A stretch of DNA of 5,445 nucleotides from Micrococcales bacterium. GTDB lineage: Bacteria; Actinomycetota; Actinomycetes; Actinomycetales; Microbacteriaceae. Position numbers and translations under genes: made by a program. The notes under the pieces were generated by a model. The model searched no databases. It worked only from the letters and a program-made list of their open reading frames with translations, and was not told where the DNA came from. The stretch spans positions 1-5,445 of the forward strand of contig CANESN010000066.1 in the NCBI GenBank assembly GCA_947441105.1, written 5' to 3'. Positions 1 through 5,445 of the stretch are shown piece after piece (within the stretch, counting starts at the first letter, position 1; each line of letters opens with the position of its first letter).

Positions 1-1
1 A

Positions 2-382
2 GTGCCAGCCCTGCCGGTATTCGTCGCCATCCCCACCGCCGGTTTTGATCGCGCAATTTTGTTTGCACTGATTCCAATCGTGGTGGCCTTTGTTGGAACG
101 CTCTTGGCCCGTCGCTACACCGACCAGATGCGCTGGGAGTATGCAACTCGGTTCTCGGCGGCTGCAGCTTTTGCTTTTATGGCGGCGCTTATTGCTGCAC
201 TGACTGCATTTGCAATTGCCCTTTTGGCTTCTGGAAGTTTTGGACCCGGCAGATTTAGCGAAGTGGGCATCAACCCTCTGCTTTTTGCCGGAGTGTTGTT
301 CCTAGAGGTATTGATTCCAAGTTTTGTGGCTGGTTTAGTTGTCATCAAGCCATACAGCGATCAGCAAGAGCGCGGAAAGTAG
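2..382 (+). CDS. DUF6350 (PerM-like) membrane protein, 3' part only
   Basis: This is the C-terminal end of an integral membrane protein cut by the left edge; 126 codons are visible. The frame opens at base 2 with GTG, which is more likely an internal valine than a start. Three hydrophobic stretches, about residues 18-37, 50-76 and 90-115, read as membrane helices. They are followed by a short polar tail ending QQERGK. The visible beginning, LPVFVAIP, resembles a motif I recall from actinobacterial DUF6350 proteins, although the family is poorly conserved. The strongest support is context: the M. tuberculosis family member PerM (Rv0955, linked to cell division) lies directly upstream of purN and purH, as here. 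The stop is 7 bases before the purN start, so the genes are probably co-transcribed. Molecular role is unknown from the sequence. I am sure it is a membrane protein and fairly sure of the family. Confidence 0.7.
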   Translation: MPALPVFVAIPTAGFDRAILFALIPIVVAFVGTLLARRYTDQMRWEYATRFSAAAAFAFMAALIAALTAFAIALLASGSFGPGRFSEVGINPLLFAGVLFLEVLIPSFVAGLVVIKPYSDQQERGK

Positions 383-385
383 GAG
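381..385 (+). promoter_or_regulatory. Ribosome binding site of purN
   Basis: AGGAG overlaps the stop codon of the upstream membrane protein gene and lies 4 bases before the ATG at 390. It decides the purN start. The same frame is open back to an ATG at 339, but that start would add 17 polar residues absent from the family and would overlap the upstream gene by 44 bases. The spacing is short; GGAAAG just upstream at 374-379 may contribute. The arrangement suggests coupling to translation of the upstream gene. Confidence 0.65.
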
Positions 386-389
386 TCAG

Positions 390-980
390 ATGCTTTCGAT
401 TGTGGTCTTGATTTCGGGTTCGGGCTCAAACCTTCGTGCTCTTTTGGAAGCCTGTGACAACCCGTTGTTTCCGGCCAAGATTTTGGCGGTCGGAGCCGAT
501 AACCCAGCAGCCGGACTTGCCCACGCCGAACAGTTTGGTGTCCCAACTTTTGTGGTTGAACCCGGGCTTTTTGATTCTCGAGAAAATTGGGCTGAAGTAT
601 TGCTTCGCAACCTTGAGTACCACAAGCCAGACCTCGTTGTCCTAGCCGGCTTTATGAAAGTGCTGCCTGCGGGCTTTGTCGCCGCACTGAGCCCAAACAT
701 CATCAACCTGCACCCATCGCTGTTGCCCGCCTTCCCAGGCGCTCACGCGGTCCGTGACGCCCTTAGCGCTGGGGCCGACGCAACTGGGGCAACGGTTCAC
801 ATCGTTGACGCAGGGGTCGACACCGGGCCGATCCTCGCACAGCGAGAGATTGCGATTCCGACAGGAATTTCGGAGTCTGACCTGCATGAGCAGATCAAGA
901 CCATCGAGCGCTCGTTGATTGTTGAAGTTGTATCCCAGATTGCCGAGGGCAAGCTCAACCTCTCAGAAAGGTCTAGCTGA
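390..980 (+). CDS. purN: Phosphoribosylglycinamide formyltransferase (GAR transformylase)
   Basis: PurN transfers the formyl group of 10-formyltetrahydrofolate to GAR, giving FGAR, the third step of de novo purine synthesis in the cytosol. The start at 390 gives 196 residues beginning [14 protein letters not shown], a normal length for the family. The phosphate-binding GSGSN loop is at residues 10-14. The substrate and folate region [13 protein letters not shown] starts at 105, and VDAGVDTGP occupies 139-147. Counted from this start, the catalytic trio falls at N106, H108 and D144, the same numbers known for the E. coli enzyme, which independently supports the start. The folate-dependent fold and HPSLLP motif rule out the formate-using PurT; related formyltransferases such as Fmt are longer. 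The gene follows the DUF6350 gene by 7 bases and its stop overlaps the purH start (TGATG). It appears intact, with nothing odd in composition. Confidence 0.96.
   Translation: MLSIVVLISGSGSNLRALLEACDNPLFPAKILAVGADNPAAGLAHAEQFGVPTFVVEPGLFDSRENWAEVLLRNLEYHKPDLVVLAGFMKVLPAGFVAALSPNIINLHPSLLPAFPGAHAVRDALSAGADATGATVHIVDAGVDTGPILAQREIAIPTGISESDLHEQIKTIERSLIVEVVSQIAEGKLNLSERSS
965..971 (+). promoter_or_regulatory. Ribosome binding site of purH
   Basis: AGAAAGG lies inside the last codons of purN, 8 bases before the ATG at 980, with good spacing but only a partial Shine-Dalgarno match. Together with the TGATG stop-start overlap it supports the start at 980 and translation coupled to purN. No other plausible start codon occurs before the conserved [12 protein letters not shown] segment. 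Confidence 0.6.
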
Positions 981-2581
981 TGGCTACCAATCCTGCTGGT
1001 CGAAACTACAAAGAGCGCGACCAGGTAAAGATTCGCAGGGCACTTATCTCGGTGTCTGACAAGACCGGCCTTATCGAGCTAGCCAAAGGACTCAGCGCAC
1101 AAGGCGTTCAGTTGGTCTCCACCGGCTCCACCGCCAAGCAGATTTCAGATGCCGGCCTTGCCGTCAAAGAAGTTTCTGAGGTGACCGGTTTTCCTGAGTC
1201 ACTAGATGGTCGGGTCAAGACCCTGCACCCAAAAATCCACGGTGGGATTTTGGCGGATCTCAGACTGGACGAGCACGCTCAGGAGCTTGCCAAGCTAGAC
1301 ATCGAAGCTTTTGAGTTGGTGGTTGTAAACCTCTACCCGTTTGTCCAAACCGTTGCAGCCGGAGCAACCGGGGACGCTGCCGTTGAGCAGATTGACATCG
1401 GTGGTCCGGCGATGGTGCGAGCCGCCGCTAAGAACCACGCCAATGTCGCAATTGTCGTGAACCCAGATAATTACTCAAAAGTTTTAGAGGCCAATGCAAA
1501 TGGTGGAACTTCTCTTGCTCTTCGCAGGGAGCTAGCCCAAGCAGCCTTTAGTCACACCGCGCAATACGACAGCGCGGTGGCAAATTGGATGCTTGGCGAA
1601 ATCAAGGGTGATGACAATTCAGATTTCGCCCACCAGGTCAACTACGGGTTTGATCTAAAGAACGTGCTTCGCTACGGCGAGAACTCGCACCAGAAGGCAG
1701 CTTTGTATTCTGCGAATGCAGGGCGGTCGGGCGTGGCACAGGCGAAGCTGCTCGGCGGCAAAGAGATGTCTTACAACAACTACGTTGATGTCGATGCAGC
1801 GCTTCGCGCAGCCTACGACTTCACAGCGCCTGCGGTTGCAATCATCAAGCACGCAAACCCCTGCGGTATTGCAGTAGGGCAAGCAGGTAGTGCGGATGCC
1901 ATCGCCTCCGCGCACGCAAGAGCCCATGAAACTGACCCGGTTTCTGCATTCGGTGGTGTGATCGCCGCTAACCGAGTTGTCACCGAAAAGATGGCGCTTC
2001 AGGTTGCGGAGATTTTCACCGAGGTGATTGCAGCACCGGGTTATGAACCGGCTGCGCTTGATGTTTTGAGTAAGAAAAAGAATTTGCGAATCTTGGAACT
2101 TGAGGCCGGCTATCTAAGACCTGCCCGAGAGATCAGACAGGTATCCGGAGGCGCATTGATTCAGGAATCTGATGGCTTTGAGAATCTTGACACCTCGAGG
2201 TGGCAGTTGGTTACCGGTGAGCCTGCCGATAAAGCACTCATGGCTGATTTGGAATTTGCCTGGCGAGCATCTCGAGCGGTGAAGTCAAATGCAATATTGC
2301 TTGCAAAGTCACTGGCCGCAGTTGGCATTGGCATGGGCCAGGTCAACCGAGTGGATTCCTGCCGCTTGGCAGTATCGAGAGCCGGAGACCGGGTTGTCGG
2401 TTCGGTTGCCGCATCGGATGCGTTCTTCCCGTTCGCAGATGGACTGCAGGTGTTACTTGATGCCGGTGTTAAGGCCGTGGTTCAGCCCGGTGGCAGCGTC
2501 CGCGATGAAGAGGTAATTGAGGCAGCCAAGGCTGCCGGTGTCACCATGTACTTCACCGCGGAACGCCACTTTTACCACTAG
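980..2581 (+). CDS. purH: Bifunctional AICAR transformylase / IMP cyclohydrolase
   Basis: PurH makes the last two steps to IMP: formylation of AICAR with 10-formyltetrahydrofolate, then ring closure of FAICAR. The protein has 533 residues, close to the usual size. After about 16 polar residues, the N-terminal MGS-like cyclohydrolase domain spans roughly 17-165. It shows STGSTAKQ at 47-54, GRVKTLHP at 77-84 (K80), NLYPF at 117-121 (Y119), and QIDIGG with AAAKNH (D139, K151); these match the human ATIC residues K66, Y104, D125 and K137. The transformylase domain follows, with LRYGENSHQ from 230, the catalytic KH pair at K290-H291 within [15 protein letters not shown] from 319, SN at 436-437, [10 protein letters not shown] at 451-460, SDAFFPF from 479 and [10 protein letters not shown] from 502. 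It ends in RHFYH, typical of the family's RHF terminus. The ATG shares one base with the purN stop. The gene is complete, and the short N-terminal extension is common in actinobacterial homologues. Confidence 0.97.
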   Translation: MATNPAGRNYKERDQVKIRRALISVSDKTGLIELAKGLSAQGVQLVSTGSTAKQISDAGLAVKEVSEVTGFPESLDGRVKTLHPKIHGGILADLRLDEHAQELAKLDIEAFELVVVNLYPFVQTVAAGATGDAAVEQIDIGGPAMVRAAAKNHANVAIVVNPDNYSKVLEANANGGTSLALRRELAQAAFSHTAQYDSAVANWMLGEIKGDDNSDFAHQVNYGFDLKNVLRYGENSHQKAALYSANAGRSGVAQAKLLGGKEMSYNNYVDVDAALRAAYDFTAPAVAIIKHANPCGIAVGQAGSADAIASAHARAHETDPVSAFGGVIAANRVVTEKMALQVAEIFTEVIAAPGYEPAALDVLSKKKNLRILELEAGYLRPAREIRQVSGGALIQESDGFENLDTSRWQLVTGEPADKALMADLEFAWRASRAVKSNAILLAKSLAAVGIGMGQVNRVDSCRLAVSRAGDRVVGSVAASDAFFPFADGLQVLLDAGVKAVVQPGGSVRDEEVIEAAKAAGVTMYFTAERHFYH

Positions 2582-2584
2582 TTA

Positions 2585-2632
2585 GCTACAACCTTGGATT
2601 GGTGACCGGCCTCTTTTGGTCGGGTTTGTAGC
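2585..2632 (+). repeat. Inverted repeat / possible hairpin after purH
   Basis: A perfect 7-base inverted repeat, GCTACAA at 2585-2591 and TTGTAGC at 2626-2632, begins 3 bases after the purH stop. Inside it, CCGGCC (2606-2611) can pair with GGTCGG (2618-2623), with one G-U pair, across the loop TCTTTT. There is no T-run directly after the outer stem. A perfect 7-base match in a region this short can occur by chance, so function is uncertain; 3' end protection or part of a terminator are possible. Confidence 0.35.
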
Positions 2633-2650
2633 GGATCTGGTCACGTTTTT
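2602..2650 (+). terminator. Candidate Rho-independent terminator of the purine operon
   Basis: GTGACCGG (2602-2609) can pair with CTGGTCAC (2637-2644), giving 8 pairs with one G-U, followed by G and then five T's at 2646-2650. The position, 20-70 bases after purH, suits a terminator. The 27-base loop is long and the T-run short, so this is a weak example. It uses bases 2606-2609, which also form the inner stem of the overlapping inverted repeat, so those two stems cannot coexist. Confidence 0.35.
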
Positions 2651-2680
2651 GGGGACTAACGCCCTGCTGTTTTTGGTTGG

Positions 2681-2689
2681 TGCTATTCT
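2681..2689 (+). promoter_or_regulatory. Candidate extended -10 promoter for the ABC genes
   Basis: TGCTATTCT has an extended -10 form (TG, one base, then TATTCT) and fits the actinobacterial TANNNT -10 pattern. It lies about 34 bases before the ABC start codon, so transcription would begin near 2695-2697 and leave a leader of under 30 bases. No TTGACA-like -35 is visible at 16-18 bases upstream, as is common for extended -10 promoters. The evidence is a motif match and its position only. Confidence 0.35.
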
Positions 2690-2695
2690 GAATGG

Positions 2696-2718
2696 CTGCC
2701 CTAAAGGCAGTGGAAGAG
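2696..2718 (+). promoter_or_regulatory. Leader hairpin and ribosome binding site of the first ABC gene
   Basis: CTGCC (2696-2700) pairs with GGCAG (2706-2710) across the loop CTAAA. The purine-rich GGAAGAG at 2712-2718 follows at once and lies 4 bases before the ATG at 2723; it is a partial Shine-Dalgarno match. If transcription starts at the -10 candidate just upstream, the hairpin would sit at the very 5' end of the mRNA, next to but not covering the ribosome site. That could stabilise the message; this is inference. Confidence 0.35.
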
Positions 2719-2722
2719 ATAA

Positions 2723-4495
2723 ATGCAACCCGAACTAAGTACGTTCAAAGCGCTGTGGCGATTGGTGCCATTTGCTAAAAAGGCCCTACCCAGAATTATC
2801 TTGGGCATGGTGGCCGCAATTGGCGCTCACATGTTTGCACTCTCTATCCCGCAGTTTTTGCAAAATCTCGTCAACTCCTTGGTCGCCGGCGGCATCGATG
2901 CCCTAATTCCAGCGGTTGTTTTGATTTTGGCGCTGGGAGTTGCCGAGGCGCTATTTGTGCTGCTTCGTCGCTGGTTGGTGTTGACCCCGGGCACATTCGT
3001 TGAAGCCGATATGCGAAATGCCCTGTACGCAAAACTTCAAGACCTACCGGTTGCCTTCCACGATCGCTGGCCATCTGGTCAGTTACTCTCCAGGGCAGTT
3101 GGCGACCTGAGCATGATCAGGCGTTGGTTGAGCTTTGGTCTGGTGCTTTTGGTTGCCAACCTGCTCACTTTGATCGTTGGACTGGTAATTCTCTTCAGCT
3201 TCAACTTCTGGTTGGGGTTGATCTTCTTTATCGCATCCCTGCCGATCGTGGTGATTGGTTTCCGCTTCGAGAAATCCTTTGGCGAAGTGGCTCGTCTCTC
3301 TCAGGATCAGTCCGGAGACCTAGCGACCCGAGTCGAGCAGGCTGTGCACGGCGTGAGGGTTCTGAAGGCGTTTGGTCGCGGAGGATTTGCGGCAGACCAG
3401 TTTGCAACCGATGCCAAGGCTCTATTGGGAACTGAAATCAGAAAGGCCAAGGCGGTTGCAAATATTTGGCTGTATTTGATCTTGCTTCCGGAATTTGCAC
3501 TTGGACTTTCGCTATTTGCCGGTGTGCTTTTGGTTGCCGATGGTCAGATCACAGTTGGAACATTGGTCGCCTTTGTTGCAACAGCGATGGTGCTGCGCTG
3601 GCCAACCGAGTCCTTGGGATTCCTTTTGGGCTTTACCCTGGAGGCAAAGTCTGCGGTTACCAGATTCTTTGAGGTCATTGACGAACCGGATCTGATTTCT
3701 GATCCTGAAAAGCCTAAAACAGTCGCCGAGCCTCGGGGCCTACTGGAATTCAAGGACGTCAGCTTCCGCTATCCAGATACTGCAGCGGATCAACCAGATC
3801 TAATCTCTAACTTCAACCTCAGGCTAGAGCCTGGCCAATCGGTTGCGCTTATTGGTCTAACCGGTTGCGGCAAGACCACACTAACTGCGCTGAGCACCAG
3901 ACTCTATGAAGTCACCGGTGGTGCTGTCGAGATCGATGGCGTTGACATTAGAGACATGACCCGTGGCGAGCTTCGAACCCTGATTGCCATGGCTTTCGAG
4001 GATGCAACCCTGTTCTCCTCCTCGGTTCGCGACAATGTTCTGCTTGGAAATCCAACCCAGAGCGAAGAGGATCTCAAGCAAGCACTTGAGATCGCTCAAG
4101 CACAATTTGTCTACGACCTGCCAGATGGCCTAGACACCAAGATCGGCGAAGAGGGACTATCGCTCTCCGGTGGTCAGCGCCAACGTCTAGCGCTTGCTAG
4201 AGCTGTTGCCGCTAAGCCAAGAATCCTGGTTTTGGATGACCCGCTGTCTGCACTTGATGTTGACACCGAAGCCATGGTTGAAGACGCACTGCGCCATGTT
4301 TTGACCACGACGACCGCTTTGATTGTTGCTCACCGTCCATCGACTGTGATGCTGGCGGACAAGGTAGCGCTGATGCACGAGGGCAAGGTCGTCGCCTTTG
4401 GTACCCACCAGGAACTTTTGAAAACCTCCGATCACTACAGGTACGTAATCAGCTCGCTGGATGCGGCAGAAAAGGCCAGGGAGGTGAACCTATGA
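2723..4495 (+). CDS. ABC exporter half-transporter, degenerate-site subunit (membrane + ATPase)
   Basis: This 590-residue protein has the exporter half-transporter plan: a six-helix membrane domain followed by a nucleotide-binding domain, acting in the cytoplasmic membrane. Likely helices are about 24-46, 60-82, 136-158, 163-181, 246-271 and 277-298. The ATPase domain, from about 341, shows A-loop Y350, Walker [10 protein letters not shown] at 378-386, signature LSGGQRQR at 481-488, Walker B ILVLDD at 501-506, D-loop SALD at 509-512 and H-loop H537. Two residues are non-canonical. The Walker B catalytic glutamate position is aspartate (D506), and the Q-loop reads AFEDATLF with E426 where glutamine is usual. 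An Asp at the catalytic position marks the degenerate subunit of heterodimeric exporters such as TM287/288, LmrCD and BmrCD. The overlapping downstream gene is the expected partner. The cargo (drug, lipid or peptide) cannot be told from sequence. The start at 2723 gives a normal short cytoplasmic N-terminus. Confidence 0.92.
   Translation: MQPELSTFKALWRLVPFAKKALPRIILGMVAAIGAHMFALSIPQFLQNLVNSLVAGGIDALIPAVVLILALGVAEALFVLLRRWLVLTPGTFVEADMRNALYAKLQDLPVAFHDRWPSGQLLSRAVGDLSMIRRWLSFGLVLLVANLLTLIVGLVILFSFNFWLGLIFFIASLPIVVIGFRFEKSFGEVARLSQDQSGDLATRVEQAVHGVRVLKAFGRGGFAADQFATDAKALLGTEIRKAKAVANIWLYLILLPEFALGLSLFAGVLLVADGQITVGTLVAFVATAMVLRWPTESLGFLLGFTLEAKSAVTRFFEVIDEPDLISDPEKPKTVAEPRGLLEFKDVSFRYPDTAADQPDLISNFNLRLEPGQSVALIGLTGCGKTTLTALSTRLYEVTGGAVEIDGVDIRDMTRGELRTLIAMAFEDATLFSSSVRDNVLLGNPTQSEEDLKQALEIAQAQFVYDLPDGLDTKIGEEGLSLSGGQRQRLALARAVAAKPRILVLDDPLSALDVDTEAMVEDALRHVLTTTTALIVAHRPSTVMLADKVALMHEGKVVAFGTHQELLKTSDHYRYVISSLDAAEKAREVNL
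4480..4487 (+). promoter_or_regulatory. Strong ribosome binding site of the second ABC gene
   Basis: GGAGGTGA lies in the last codons of the upstream ABC gene, with GGAGG 7 bases before the ATG at 4492. It is the best Shine-Dalgarno match in the window. It favours ATG 4492 over the second in-frame ATG at 4498, and together with the ATGA overlap it suggests coupled production of the two subunits. Confidence 0.75.
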
Positions 4496-5445
4496 GCATG
4501 CGCGGAACCAACGATGAGGAGAAAACCGACCTCACGAAAGAAGAGTCTCGATTTGTAAGAGCACGCTCTAGGGATCTACTCGGTTCGCTGCTTCTGCCTA
4601 TTCGAGCCCGAGTAATTGCAGCGGTATTCCTAGTAATTATTTCTACCGCCCTGAGAGTTTCTGGCCCGGCGCTGATTGCATTTGGTATCGACAGCGCGCT
4701 GCCTAAGGCCTTGGTCGGGGACTACACGCCAATCTCGCTGACCGTGTTCGTTTATCTCTCGGCAGCTGCCTTGACAGCGACACTGACCTACTTCTTCCTA
4801 ATGGTTACCGCTCGCGCTTCTCAGGCGATGCTGTTTGACCTGCGAAACCGAGTATTTGTTCACACCCAGAAACTTTCGGTCGAATTCCACGAGCGCTACA
4901 CCGCAGGCCGAGTTATCGCCCGCCAAACTTCAGACCTTGAATCGATTGGCGAATTGCTATCGGGTGGCCTGAGCGAACTTGTGGTTGGTGGAATGTTCAT
5001 GCTCTTCACCGCAGGTGCGCTGTTCTTGCTCGATCCAGAGAGCTTCCTAATCTTGCTGGTTGCACTGATTCCGCTTGCGGTGCTGACCCGCTGGTTCCAA
5101 CTTGGAACCAATAAGGGCTATCGCCAGCAGCGAGTGGCCTCTTCCCGATTGATCCAGTACTTCGTTGAGACCATGACCGGTATTCGCGCGGTGAAGGCTT
5201 TCCGCAAGGAGAAGGCAAACGAGAACCACTTCGGTGGGCTGGTTGAGGACTATCGCGGACACAACGCCAGGCTGATCCAGCTCTTTGGTATCTACGACCC
5301 GGGTCTGATCCTCATCGGCAATGTCACCGTGGCCGCAATCTTGCTCTTCGGTGGATTCCGAGTGCTCGAGGGCTCTTTGGGTATCGGTGTGCTGACCGCT
5401 GCAATCTTGTATTCCAGAAGGTTCTTTGACCCGATGGAAGAAATC
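4492..5445 (+). CDS. ABC exporter half-transporter, partner subunit, 5' part only
   Basis: The frame is open from ATG 4492 to the right edge: 318 codons with no stop, so the gene is cut by the window. A charged, cytoplasmic N-terminus of about 38 residues precedes the membrane domain. Likely helices are about 39-58, 82-105, 160-180, 184-199 and 268-288, with the last starting near 296. The first intracellular loop shows [25 protein letters not shown] character (starting F132), close to the [13 protein letters not shown] segment of the upstream protein. The second coupling region reads [16 protein letters not shown] from 225. These are hallmarks of ABCB-type exporters. The ATPase domain is not in view. 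The gene overlaps the upstream half-transporter by four bases (ATGA) and should form a heterodimer with it. It is predicted, not seen, to carry the canonical catalytic glutamate. An alternative start at 4498 would remove only two residues. Confidence 0.9.
   Translation, partial: MSMRGTNDEEKTDLTKEESRFVRARSRDLLGSLLLPIRARVIAAVFLVIISTALRVSGPALIAFGIDSALPKALVGDYTPISLTVFVYLSAAALTATLTYFFLMVTARASQAMLFDLRNRVFVHTQKLSVEFHERYTAGRVIARQTSDLESIGELLSGGLSELVVGGMFMLFTAGALFLLDPESFLILLVALIPLAVLTRWFQLGTNKGYRQQRVASSRLIQYFVETMTGIRAVKAFRKEKANENHFGGLVEDYRGHNARLIQLFGIYDPGLILIGNVTVAAILLFGGFRVLEGSLGIGVLTAAILYSRRFFDPMEEI

Noticed and set aside
339..389. Upstream in-frame ATG that would extend purN by 17 residues
   Set aside because: The extension is polar, unlike PurN N-termini, lies inside the upstream coding region, and has no good ribosome site. 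ATG 390 has AGGAG upstream and puts the catalytic residues at the E. coli numbers.
642..887. Reverse-strand open frame inside purN
   Set aside because: It is a shadow of the conserved purN core (HPSLLP region), with no domain character and no independent context.
980..1027. Possible unusual N-terminal extension on PurH
   Set aside because: Roughly a dozen extra residues before the [10 protein letters not shown] segment are common in actinobacterial PurH, and no alternative start codon is available downstream.
1655..1927. Reverse-strand open frame inside purH
   Set aside because: It lies wholly within a highly conserved part of purH, its translation is cysteine- and arginine-rich with no recognisable domain, and the + strand protein is certain.
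2651..2674. GGGG...CCC followed by a T-run as a second terminator
   Set aside because: Only about three base pairs can form and the T-run is separated from the stem by several bases, so it is too weak to annotate.
4187..4435. Reverse-strand open frame opposite the ABC signature and Walker B region
   Set aside because: It is antisense to invariant ATPase motifs that fix the codons on the + strand; nothing suggests a second product.

Overview
This window looks like an ordinary, gene-dense chromosomal segment of a moderate-GC actinobacterium. By rough count of a few lines, GC is in the low to mid fifties percent. All supported genes are on the + strand and tightly packed. Protein character and gene order (DUF6350/PerM-like membrane protein, then purN, then purH) match Actinobacteria; Mycobacterium tuberculosis has the same order, perM-purN-purH (from memory). 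The moderate GC and compact spacing would suit small-genome freshwater Microbacteriaceae such as the Rhodoluna/Aquiluna group. That placement is inference from style, not from a marker gene.

Layout: 1-382 is the 3' end of a multi-spanning membrane protein, cut by the window edge. 390-980 is purN (GAR transformylase) and 980-2581 is purH (bifunctional AICAR transformylase/IMP cyclohydrolase). The three are spaced like one operon: 7 bases separate the first two, and the purN stop and purH start share one base. PurN and PurH both use 10-formyltetrahydrofolate, at steps 3, 9 and 10 of de novo IMP synthesis.

2582-2722 is the only sizeable non-coding gap (141 bases). It holds overlapping inverted repeats, one followed by five T's (a weak terminator candidate). 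It also has an extended -10-like hexamer (TGCTATTCT) and a small hairpin just before the next ribosome binding site, so transcription probably ends and restarts here.

2723-4495 and 4492-5445 (the latter open at the right edge) encode two ABC exporter half-transporters overlapping by four bases (ATGA). The first has aspartate where the catalytic Walker B glutamate should be, and glutamate in place of the Q-loop glutamine. This is the pattern of the degenerate subunit of a heterodimeric exporter, and the second gene is its likely partner. The partner's nucleotide-binding domain lies beyond the window.

I found no RNA gene, mobile element, CRISPR array, pseudogene or convincing undescribed system. 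The points most worth a second look are the asymmetric ABC pair and the structured purH-ABC intergenic region.
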